Assembly: GCA_937906495.1 (NCBI GenBank)
Contig: CALCVT010000020.1
Span: forward strand, 1 to 11,883
Reading direction: 5' to 3'
DNA: 11,883 nt
Source of the DNA: an uncultured Prevotella sp.
Lineage (GTDB): Bacteria > Bacteroidota > Bacteroidia > Bacteroidales > Bacteroidaceae
Below are positions 5,722 through 11,034 of this stretch, in pieces (the first letter of the stretch is position 1; each line of letters starts with the position of its first letter). The notes beneath the pieces are model-generated. The model worked only from the letters and a program-made list of their open reading frames with translations. It was not told the DNA's origin and did no database searches. Made by a program: the position numbers and the translations under genes.

Positions 5722-6459
5722 ATGGAAAAAATAAAGATTTATACTTCGCTGGGCGACATCGTGGTGCGCCTGTACGACGAAACTCCTATTCACCGCGACA
5801 ACTTTGTTAAATTGGCTACCGAGGGATACTACAACGGTACGCTCTTTCACCGCGTCATTAAGGACTTCATGGTGCAAGGGGGTGACCCGGATTCGGTAGA
5901 GGCTCCTGCCGACAAAATGTTGGGTACCGGCGGACCGGACTATACGCTCGAAGCTGAAATTAAACCGGGGCTCTTTCATAAACGGGGCGCACTGGCTGCT
6001 GCCCGACAGGCCGACGAGGTGAACCCTGAACGACGCTCGAGCGGTTCGCAATTCTACATTGTATGGGGACAGACATTTAATGCCGGACAACTCAAACAAT
6101 TGGGCCGACAACTCGAAATGCAGGCTTTGCAACAAACCTTTAACACCCTGGTGGCCGCGCACCGCGACGAAATTATGCAACTGCGACGCGAACGGAATCG
6201 CGCTGCACTGCAAGAGTTGCAGGACAAACTCGAAGCAGAAGCTCGCCAACAGGTAAAGGAGGCAGCTCCCTCACTCTCGCCCGAACAATCAGAGGTGTAT
6301 GCCTCGGTAGGCGGAACACCGCACCTGGACGGACAATACACCGTATTTGGCGAGGTGGAAGAAGGACTGGACATTGTTGAGAAAATACAACAAACTCCCA
6401 CACGCCGGGGCGACCGCCCTGTAACCGATGTGGTGGTACTACGCATGGAACGCATTTAA
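5722..6459 (+). CDS. Cyclophilin-type peptidyl-prolyl isomerase with insertion, 245 aa
   Basis: Catalyses cis-trans isomerisation of proline peptide bonds in protein folding; no signal peptide, so probably cytoplasmic. Cyclophilin motifs: YTSLGDIVVRLYDETPIHRDN (residues 7-27), the active-site stretch FHRVIKDFMVQGGDP (42-56, catalytic Arg44, Gln52), GSQFYI (108-113), and the end of the fold DGQYTVFGEVEEGLDIVEKI (203-222). Between residues 114 and 198 lies an insertion of about 85 residues rich in Gln, Arg, Glu and Ala with coiled-coil character (LGRQLEMQALQQTF, IMQLRRERNRAALQELQDKL), making it much longer than a minimal cyclophilin of about 165 residues. Such insertions occur in Bacteroidota homologues (from memory). 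The start is fixed by fold homology and the promoter immediately upstream. Confidence 0.93.
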   Translation: MEKIKIYTSLGDIVVRLYDETPIHRDNFVKLATEGYYNGTLFHRVIKDFMVQGGDPDSVEAPADKMLGTGGPDYTLEAEIKPGLFHKRGALAAARQADEVNPERRSSGSQFYIVWGQTFNAGQLKQLGRQLEMQALQQTFNTLVAAHRDEIMQLRRERNRAALQELQDKLEAEARQQVKEAAPSLSPEQSEVYASVGGTPHLDGQYTVFGEVEEGLDIVEKIQQTPTRRGDRPVTDVVVLRMERI

Positions 6460-6537
6460 TGCATTGCCCCCAACAGGCAGCCCTTCAGCAAGCGCTCCAG
6501 CCTGCATACATCGCTACTAAAAAATAAATCGCTTTTA

Positions 6538-6590
6538 CGTAACACCCCGTTTGCAATGGCATCCGTGCCGGTTGCAAACGGGGTGTTACG
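6538..6590. terminator. 53-nt near-perfect hairpin between convergent genes
   Basis: Left arm CGTAACACCCCGTTTGCAA (6538-6556) pairs perfectly over 19 bp with the right arm (6572-6590). The loop itself pairs as GGCA/TGCC around TCCG. It starts 5 bp past the potassium channel stop on the minus strand and lies 78 bp past the isomerase stop. There is no U-tract next to the stem on either side (an A/T run sits at 6519-6529), so termination may work through stem strength alone, or the hairpin may protect message 3' ends. Confidence 0.7.
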
Positions 6591-6595
6591 ATAGT

Positions 6596-7381
6596 CTAAA
6601 CTTGAGTTTCGTCGGACTTCGTCCGCTCTTTATCCTCGAGTTCCTTGCGGAGCACTTCGCGCTCCTTGTGTTGAAGAATGTTGATAAACGAGGAACTGAT
6701 GATACCCGTAGGAATGGCAATCATGGCAATACCTATCAGACTGATGATGCAACTGAGTATTTTGCCCAGTGCCGTAATGGGATAAATATCGCCATAGCCC
6801 ACGGTTGTAAAGGCCACAATGGCCCACCAAAAACTATCGCCTATATTCTTGAACACTTCGGGCTGCGCTTCGCGCTCAATGTAATACATCAAGATAGCCG
6901 AGAAGCAAACCATAATAAAGCAAGCGGTATAGGCCGTAGCCAGTTCGTCTTTTACAGAAGCCAATGCCTTACCTATCAACCTGAACGACTGCGAGTGGCG
7001 GATGAGTTTGAAAATGATAAAAATATAGGGCAGGATAATGATGTGTACAGCCGGGGTATTCCAGTAAAAATACGAAAGTACACAAGGCAGAATAGCTACA
7101 AAGTCAACAAATCCGTAGAACGAAAAAAGATAGCCCAGCCGGGACCGAAACGGACGCTGCTCGGGATGACGGGCTGGAGCAGCCAATATTCGAGCCACAA
7201 ACTCTACCAAAAATACAAACGACGAGATGTAGGTCATACCGAACAGGAGCACCCGGTAAGGAGCCATACTTTCGAACGAGGTGGCAATAACTGCCCCGAT
7301 GGAGATGGTAATGAAAAAGAGTACAAAGTAGTGTACAAACCGGCCATCTATGAGCCGTTGCAACAGGTATTGCAGTTTCAT
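6596..7381 (-). CDS. Voltage-gated-type potassium channel, 261 aa
   Basis: Inner-membrane ion channel of the six-helix Kv type. The selectivity filter TTVGYGD (192-198) follows the pore helix GDSFWWAIVAF. Membrane segments: S1 about 16-36, S2 about 44-66, S3 about 84-106, S4 about 116-140, S5 about 148-168, S6 about 205-232 (LGKILSCIISLIGIAMIAIP). S4 carries only Lys125, Arg128, Arg134 and Lys138, fewer regular charges than strong voltage sensors, so gating may be weak or respond to other signals. The C-terminal 25 residues are charged and helical, with no RCK/TrkA-N domain. It is transcribed from the repeated hairpin-promoter elements at 7410-7575 with a leader of about 22 bases. Confidence 0.92.
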   Translation of the reverse strand: MKLQYLLQRLIDGRFVHYFVLFFITISIGAVIATSFESMAPYRVLLFGMTYISSFVFLVEFVARILAAPARHPEQRPFRSRLGYLFSFYGFVDFVAILPCVLSYFYWNTPAVHIIILPYIFIIFKLIRHSQSFRLIGKALASVKDELATAYTACFIMVCFSAILMYYIEREAQPEVFKNIGDSFWWAIVAFTTVGYGDIYPITALGKILSCIISLIGIAMIAIPTGIISSSFINILQHKEREVLRKELEDKERTKSDETQV

Positions 7382-7409
7382 AGGCTTTTGCTATCATTTT
7401 AATCCGGTG

Positions 7410-7489
7410 CAAAGGTAGTGAAAGGCGAGAGGAGAAGCAAATCTGAAAGTCGTACTTTCAAAATTTGATTATCCCGAGCCGCATCCTAC
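7410..7489 (-). repeat. Hairpin-promoter element next to the channel gene
   Basis: Minus-strand reading: GGATGCGGCTCGG, a stem CAAAT..TGAAAG / CTTTCA..ATTTG, then TTTG (7441-7438), exactly 20 bases (CTTCTCCTCTCGCCTTTCAC), and TACCTTTG (7417-7410). It is the same design as the 84-bp units but with a different stem sequence that still pairs. It supplies a near-consensus promoter for the channel gene. Confidence 0.85.
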
Positions 7490-7575
7490 CTTATCTAAAG
7501 GTAGTGAAAGGCGAGAGCAATACCAAGACTGAAAACTTGTTTTCAAAGATTGGTAGTGCCGAGCCGCATCACCTC
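7490..7575 (-). repeat. Upstream tandem copy of the hairpin-promoter element
   Basis: Minus-strand reading: GGAGGTGATGCGGCTCGG, outer stem TACCAA/TTGGTA, inner stem TGAAAAC/GTTTTCA, CTTG (7527-7524), 20 bases, TACCTTTA (7503-7496), then a linker GATAAGGTAGGATG that closely resembles the CATAAGACAGGAGG linker of the other array. The step between the two -7 boxes is 86 bp. As in the array at 5468, the gene-distal copy ends its -7 box in A, the gene-proximal one in G. Confidence 0.85.
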
Positions 7576-7635
7576 CAGCCCAGTAAGTACGCCCCCTAAA
7601 TGCCAATTGGGGATTTTGCCCCGCACATCACGAAT

Positions 7636-7670
7636 AAGGGCTGACAACCTGCTGTTAGTTGTCAGCCCTT
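7636..7670 (-). terminator. Terminator of the LysR-family gene
   Basis: Perfect 13-bp stem AAGGGCTGACAAC (7636-7648) and GTTGTCAGCCCTT (7658-7670) with a 9-base loop. On the minus strand it ends CCCTTATTCG. It lies 55 bp past the stop of the regulator gene, the only gene transcribed toward it. Confidence 0.75.
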
Positions 7671-7725
7671 TGAACGGACAGAAGCACCGGTATTTTAATG
7701 GAGCAACTCTATTCACTTTATGGAT

Positions 7726-8625
7726 TTATATCCAGGCATTCTGACGTTCCTTGACGGCTAACGAGTCGCCTAGCAAGCGTATAAACTCTTGCATCGACTT
7801 TTTGCGGTAGCTGTCCTTGAGGGTGTGGATGCAGCCGGCCATCTCGTTTTGGGGAATATCCAGCGGGATGGCCTTCACTCCACGGGCATTATGAATGGTG
7901 GCCTCGGCCAATACACTCACATACATGCTTTGACGGATAAGGTCGAGCAGGATGTTCACCTCATTCAGCGTGATGCGTACCTTGAAGTGGTTGTGGGGCG
8001 AAATGAGGTCTTCAAAGAAGTTGCGGGCCTGCAGGCCTTTGGCTGGCAGGGCAATGTCGTAATGCTCCAGATCGGCAATCGAGACTTTCGACTTTGCGGC
8101 CAGCGGATGGTGTTCGCTCACAATGGCGGCCAGATAGTTCTGAAACAGAATGTGCGACTCTACCCCCTCAATGGGGCGCGTAGGACGGAAGGCCAGCACA
8201 AAGTCTATTTTGCGTTCCATCAGCAGTTCCATCAGCTCGCTCATGGGCTTGTAGCAGATGTTGAGCTTAATCTGCGGGTAGCGCTTCATAAAGGTGAGCA
8301 GCGTTTCGGTCAGTACGGGACTGAACGAATAGGTCACTCCGATTGACAGGGTGCCGGCCGACAGATGGTTCAGGTCGTTTATCTTCTCGGTACAGAGTTC
8401 GGCCTCGTGAATGGCGTGCCTCACGTGCGGCAATATGAGTTTGCCGGCCTCGGTCAGGGCCACTTTCCGGCTGTTGCGCAGGAGCAGGGGCGTTTCGAGT
8501 TCGCCCTCCAACTGCTTGATTTGCTGCGAAAGGGTGCTTTGCGTCACACACAGTTCGCGGGCTGCCTCCGAAAAGTTCAGCGTCTCGGCCACGCGGGCAA
8601 AATATTTTAATTGTCGTAATTCCAT
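7726..8625 (-). CDS. LysR-family transcriptional regulator, 299 aa
   Basis: DNA-binding regulator. The N-terminal helix-turn-helix is typical: MELRQLKYFARVAETLNFSE, then AARELCVTQSTLSQQIKQLE (residues 1-40), a linker helix to about residue 85, and a periplasmic-binding-like effector domain beginning GTLSIGVTYSFSPVLTETLL. The OxyR cysteine pair is absent, and the effector is unknown. The overall look is of the CynR/CysB-like majority of LysR regulators. I chose MELRQLKYF; an in-frame ATG four codons earlier is possible but less like the family. It has its own -7 box (TAAATTTG, 8655-8648) just past the exporter gene stop, but lies only 42 bp downstream of it on the same strand, so read-through is also likely. 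It probably regulates the exporter genes; that link is inferred from position. Confidence 0.92.
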   Translation of the reverse strand: MELRQLKYFARVAETLNFSEAARELCVTQSTLSQQIKQLEGELETPLLLRNSRKVALTEAGKLILPHVRHAIHEAELCTEKINDLNHLSAGTLSIGVTYSFSPVLTETLLTFMKRYPQIKLNICYKPMSELMELLMERKIDFVLAFRPTRPIEGVESHILFQNYLAAIVSEHHPLAAKSKVSIADLEHYDIALPAKGLQARNFFEDLISPHNHFKVRITLNEVNILLDLIRQSMYVSVLAEATIHNARGVKAIPLDIPQNEMAGCIHTLKDSYRKKSMQEFIRLLGDSLAVKERQNAWI

Positions 8626-8647
8626 ACTGATTCGCATATCTTCCGTG

Positions 8648-8679
8648 CAAATTTAATAAACTCCCGGCTAACGCGTGGC
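8648..8679 (-). promoter_or_regulatory. Promoter of the LysR-family gene
   Basis: On the minus strand TAAATTTG (8655-8648) is a perfect -7 box. The -33 position (8679-8676, GCCA) is poor, so the promoter may need an activator or be weak. It overlaps the stop codon of the exporter gene at 8668-8670. Confidence 0.5.
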
Positions 8680-9153
8680 CTGAAAGGATTTTTTACTGAA
8701 CACAAAGATGGGTAAGGTGGCACCGAGTACCAAAGCGAGCAAGATGCCGCAGCACACCATACCGTTGTAAGCGAAGAGCGAGAAGTAATGGTCGAACGTT
8801 TGTTGGCCGTCGGCCAAAAGGCCTAGCGCCAGTCCGCCAAAGGTTTTGTAGGCGTAAATTCCCGGAATCATGGGCAGCAGCGCCGGAAAGAGGCAGGTTT
8901 CGGCCGGAAACTTGGCATGCGAGGCCAACACTACGGCCAGCAGGCCAATAACGAAGGCGGCTATAAACGAGGCCGGAATAATGTGCACGTGCAGCGCGGT
9001 ATTCATGGCTACAAAACGCAGCGCATGGCCAACGGCGGCAATCATGGCACAATAGGCGTAGGCACGCCGGGGCGGACGGCTGATGGCGGCAAAACCGATG
9101 GCGGCAATGGCGGCAAACAGGCCGTCTTGGAGTATCTGTATCAATAAAGGCAT
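8668..9153 (-). CDS. ThrE_2/YjjB-like exporter subunit, 161 aa
   Basis: C-terminal half of a split threonine/serine-exporter-type transporter (ThrE_2, formerly DUF3815; E. coli YjjB). Four to five membrane helices: ILQDGLFAAIAAIGFAAIS (7-25), YCAMIAAVGHALRFVAM, ASFIAAFVIGLLAVVLASHA, LFPALLPMIPGIYAYKTFGG (family motif around P-M-I-P-G) and a C-terminal helix GILLALVLGATLPIFVF. The ATG at 9153 is preferred; a GTG at 9162 is also in frame, 3 bases after the preceding stop. It follows the other exporter half directly, so translation is probably coupled. The family includes the Corynebacterium threonine exporter (one chain) and E. coli YjjPB, reported to export succinate; the substrate here is unknown. 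Confidence 0.88.
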   Translation of the reverse strand: MPLLIQILQDGLFAAIAAIGFAAISRPPRRAYAYCAMIAAVGHALRFVAMNTALHVHIIPASFIAAFVIGLLAVVLASHAKFPAETCLFPALLPMIPGIYAYKTFGGLALGLLADGQQTFDHYFSLFAYNGMVCCGILLALVLGATLPIFVFSKKSFQATR

Positions 9154-9165
9154 AACATTCACACA

Positions 9166-9954
9166 TTAAAACATTCCCCGCCCCATCAGCAGCAGGCCGA
9201 CACAAAGGCCCATCGAAAGGCAGCAGGTAAATACCAGGGCATCCATAAAACGACTGACGGCACACAGGTAGTGCTTGTAGAGCATATCGCTGAACGAGTT
9301 GATGTAGGGAATACCCGGTACCAGGTAGAGCACACTGGTGCCTAAGGCCACCTCGGGCGTGGTGCCCAAACCAAACAGGTGGTCGGAGGCGGCAAAGATG
9401 GACGATACAAACGAACAAATCAAGGCCATCACCCGCACGTCGGTACCCCAGCGCAGCAACATGATTTTCAGATAATAGCCCACTAGCGTGGCAAGGGCTA
9501 CCAGACCCATGGCCGTAAAGTCGCCGCCAAACAAACGGCAGAACGAGGCGTTGGCAAAGGTCACAAGCAGCAACACAAGCCAGGGGTTCTGCTTGTCGGA
9601 ATTGATGATGTCGGTAAATTTGGTGCGCGCCGTTGCTAAGTCGGTCTTGCCGTCGGCTATCTCCCAACTCAACTTGCTCAACTGCGTGTTAATGTTGAAG
9701 CTCGTTACGTTGTGGCGTACCGAAGCTATGGAACTGACGGTCGATGTGCGACCCTCTTCCCAAAGCGAAAGGTGAATATGGCGGGGCATAATGGTTAGCT
9801 CCACCTCGCGGCCGTAGGCGCGGGCTATGCGCTGCACATTCTTCTCCAAACGGATGCAGGTGGCACCGGCGCCCAGCAGGCGGGCACTGTATCTGGAGAT
9901 AAAGAGTATCAGCTCGTCGTCGGTAGGCTGGTCCTTACGCTTAGTTGATTCCAT
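9166..9954 (-). CDS. ThrE/YjjP-like exporter subunit, 262 aa
   Basis: N-terminal half of the split exporter (ThrE domain, Pfam DUF1212; E. coli YjjP). A soluble region at residues 1-115 contains the family pattern RLLGAGATCIRLEKNVQRIA and MPRHIHLSL. It is followed by about five membrane helices: WLVLLLVTFANASFCRLF, FTAMGLVALATLVGYYLKIM, VMALICSFVSSIFAASDHLF, a helix with the conserved LVPGIPYINSFSDML motif (about 211-225), and ALVFTCCLSMGLCVGLLLMG. Its ATG lies inside the end of the 68-aa gene (14-bp overlap) and its stop is 12 bases before the ATG of the partner subunit, giving a tightly coupled three-gene unit. It probably forms an inner-membrane complex with the ThrE_2-like protein to export a small amino or organic acid. 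Confidence 0.9.
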   Translation of the reverse strand: MESTKRKDQPTDDELILFISRYSARLLGAGATCIRLEKNVQRIARAYGREVELTIMPRHIHLSLWEEGRTSTVSSIASVRHNVTSFNINTQLSKLSWEIADGKTDLATARTKFTDIINSDKQNPWLVLLLVTFANASFCRLFGGDFTAMGLVALATLVGYYLKIMLLRWGTDVRVMALICSFVSSIFAASDHLFGLGTTPEVALGTSVLYLVPGIPYINSFSDMLYKHYLCAVSRFMDALVFTCCLSMGLCVGLLLMGRGMF

Positions 9955-10147
9955 CGCACTCCTCTTCGTCGATTACAATTTTGGGGTCGGGATCGCCGGG
10001 TACGTAAAACAGCTCGCGCTCCGAGGCTAAATGGAAGATGGAATGCTTGCCGTGCATCAGCTGACGCACGCGGCTAAAGGCATGACCGAGGAAAAACAGA
10101 GTAACGATGCCAACAATGCAGCACCAGGTAACGAGAGGTGTACTCAT
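9941..10147 (-). CDS. Small single-helix membrane protein, 68 aa
   Basis: Starts MSTPLVTWCCIVGIVTLFF with one membrane helix (about residues 4-23), then a basic stretch SRVRQLMHGKH and a soluble acidic tail ending DPDPKIVIDEEECDGIN. The frame is open upstream to 10213, but that start would place 22 unlikely residues before the helix. The last 14 bases (ATGGAATCAACTAA) include the start of the ThrE/YjjP-like gene, so translation is coupled. I do not recognise the family. Its position as first gene of the exporter unit and the coupling argue that it is real and works with the exporter as a small accessory subunit; that role is an inference. The promoter is at 10246-10276, giving a leader of about 95 bases. 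Confidence 0.72.
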   Translation of the reverse strand: MSTPLVTWCCIVGIVTLFFLGHAFSRVRQLMHGKHSIFHLASERELFYVPGDPDPKIVIDEEECDGIN

Positions 10148-10245
10148 AACGGTGGTTAATGTGAATGTTTTTGCTGCAACTACAAGGCGAAACCACAGGC
10201 GGCACGCACTCATCGTTGCGGGTTTGAAGTTTTGTTTTACGGCTG

Positions 10246-10276
10246 CAAAAGTACTTCAAACGCACAGGCTTGCAAG
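10246..10276 (-). promoter_or_regulatory. Promoter of the exporter operon
   Basis: On the minus strand CTTG (10276-10273), 19 bases, TACTTTTG (10253-10246). The start would fall near 10240, about 95 bases before the 68-aa gene. The candidate operator cluster begins 12 bp upstream. Confidence 0.7.
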
Positions 10277-10288
10277 TGGTTTTTAATG

Positions 10289-10354
10289 GATAGCTTCCAT
10301 AGCTGCTATCGGTCGCACACACAGTTAACTTTCGTTCTACCGATAGCTGCTATC
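10289..10354. promoter_or_regulatory. Cluster of GATAGC half-sites, candidate operator
   Basis: GATAGC (10289-10294) and its complement GCTATC (10305-10310) are separated by 10 bases. The palindrome GATAGC-T-GCTATC occupies 10342-10354. In addition, 10299-10313 and 10339-10353 form 15-bp inverted arms (14 of 15 matching) around a 25-base spacer. Interrupted palindromes of this kind just upstream of a -33 box are typical LysR activator sites, and a LysR gene ends the downstream gene cluster. That assignment is inferred. Confidence 0.5.
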
Positions 10355-10361
10355 ACCGCCT

Positions 10362-10383
10362 AAGGGGGCTAATCCCCCCTTTT
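10362..10383 (+). terminator. Terminator-like hairpin
   Basis: AAGGGGG (10362-10368), a 6-base loop, CCCCCTT (10375-10381), then TTG. The sequence suits termination in the plus direction, but no plus-strand gene precedes it, so it may end an unknown short RNA or shield the exporter promoter. Confidence 0.45.
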
Positions 10384-10579
10384 GCCACCTAAAAACCAGT
10401 CATTTAACCCCAAATGGCCCTTGCATACCGCCCATGGCCCAACAACTTTCGGCCTATAGGTGCCATAGCCGCTAACGAATTAACTCACATTTTTTTATGC
10501 CGGAAACGATAAAAAAACACGTCCCTCACTAATAAATTATCACCCATATCTTTAGCCCGCCGCCATTTGCCGCAGCTCG

Positions 10580-10814
10580 CACCACCTAACTTTCCCTTTT
10601 TTCCGATACAGTTCCACCGCTTTTTTCACCTTCACCCGTCATTTTTCCACCTTTCCCATTCCCCATCCTTCCCCTCCCATTTCCCCATCTCCCCTTTTCC
10701 TCCTTCCAAATCCACTTTTCCAGCCACCAAATTCCCCATCCATTCTCCCTCAAACGTCCCCAATTTCAACCCCATTTTTCCCCTTTTCCCCCTCATTCAC
10801 CACCACCACCAACA
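10580..10814. other. G-depleted pyrimidine-rich tract
   Basis: By my count only six G in 235 bases on the plus strand, with long mixed C/T runs. The complementary strand is G/A-rich and holds two candidate G-quadruplex sequences: C-runs at 10661-10664, 10671-10674, 10676-10678, 10683-10686 and 10691-10694, and at 10758-10761, 10770-10773, 10780-10783 and 10788-10792. The open frame across it (from a TTG at 10567) is a by-product of lacking the purine-containing stop codons. Confidence 0.75.
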
Positions 10815-10828
10815 GATGTATAGAAAAG

Positions 10829-10891
10829 AATTTTCAGAAAAGCCTGCAAAATTTTCAACACTGCCTCCCGAATTTTCAAAAGGGCCTCCTG
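10829..10891 (+). repeat. 21-bp direct repeats, three units
   Basis: Units at 10829-10849, 10850-10870 and 10871-10891, each beginning AATTTTCA and carrying a GCCT core near base 14. The exact 21-bp period equals that of the arrays at 1207 and 1608, and A/T-then-GCC units are seen in all three, but the sequences are only loosely alike. There is no promoter at the matching distance. Confidence 0.65.
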
Positions 10892-10928
10892 TTTTAGAGT
10901 AGCATCACAAAAGCCTTCAGATAACGCC

Positions 10929-10965
10929 AAAGAGCCGACCCACGAATCAGGTGAGTCGGCTCTTT
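10929..10965. terminator. Terminator of the BIg2 repeat protein gene
   Basis: AAAGAGCCGAC (10929-10939) pairs with GTCGGCTCTTT (10955-10965), with an extra CAC/GTG stem inside. It is followed by T on the plus side and by CTTTGG on the minus side, so it can act both ways. It lies 69 bp past the stop of the minus-strand gene. Confidence 0.75.
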
Positions 10966-11034
10966 TATCTGTAAGTATTTTCAGCTATTCGCTGTGGAAC
11001 GTAGCTTCCAAGGGGTTCCTTGAGAGAGGCCTTT

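Larger units (their letters stand above)
7382..7725. other. Gene-free interval: promoter repeats and a terminator
   Basis: This 344-bp gap holds two head-to-tail hairpin-promoter elements facing the potassium channel (7410-7575), about 60 bp of undistinguished sequence with a CCAATTGG palindrome (7603-7610), the lysR terminator (7636-7670) and 55 bp of untranslated sequence after the lysR stop. No coding potential is seen. Confidence 0.75.
10148..11034. other. Gene-free interval (887 bp)
   Basis: No supportable gene. In order: the exporter promoter (10246-10276), a cluster of GATAGC half-sites (10289-10354), a terminator-like hairpin (10362-10381), about 100 bp without visible features, an A/T inverted repeat TTTTTTTAT/ATAAAAAAA (10490-10498 and 10509-10517), a TATCTTTA -7-like box at 10550-10557 with no -33 box, a G-poor pyrimidine tract (10580-10814), three 21-bp repeats (10829-10891) and the terminator of the BIg2 gene (10929-10965). 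Confidence 0.75.

Noticed and set aside
5402..5810. Open frames on both strands with a repeated 28-residue peptide
   Set aside because: An 84-bp period is a multiple of three, so frames stay open through the promoter repeats. They overlap the true hydrolase and isomerase genes and contain promoters.
6551..7402. 283-codon frame opposite the potassium channel gene
   Set aside because: A shadow of the channel gene: no recognisable domain, while the opposite strand has six membrane segments and TTVGYGD.
8693..9667. 324-codon frame overlapping both exporter genes on the same strand
   Set aside because: A frame-shifted shadow rich in Cys, Arg and His; the ThrE family motifs lie in the other frame.
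10567..10902. Open frame of 111 codons rich in Pro, Phe and Ser on the plus strand
   Set aside because: It starts at a TTG, and its openness follows from the lack of G and purine-containing stops in the pyrimidine tract; there is no domain, signal or neighbouring operon.
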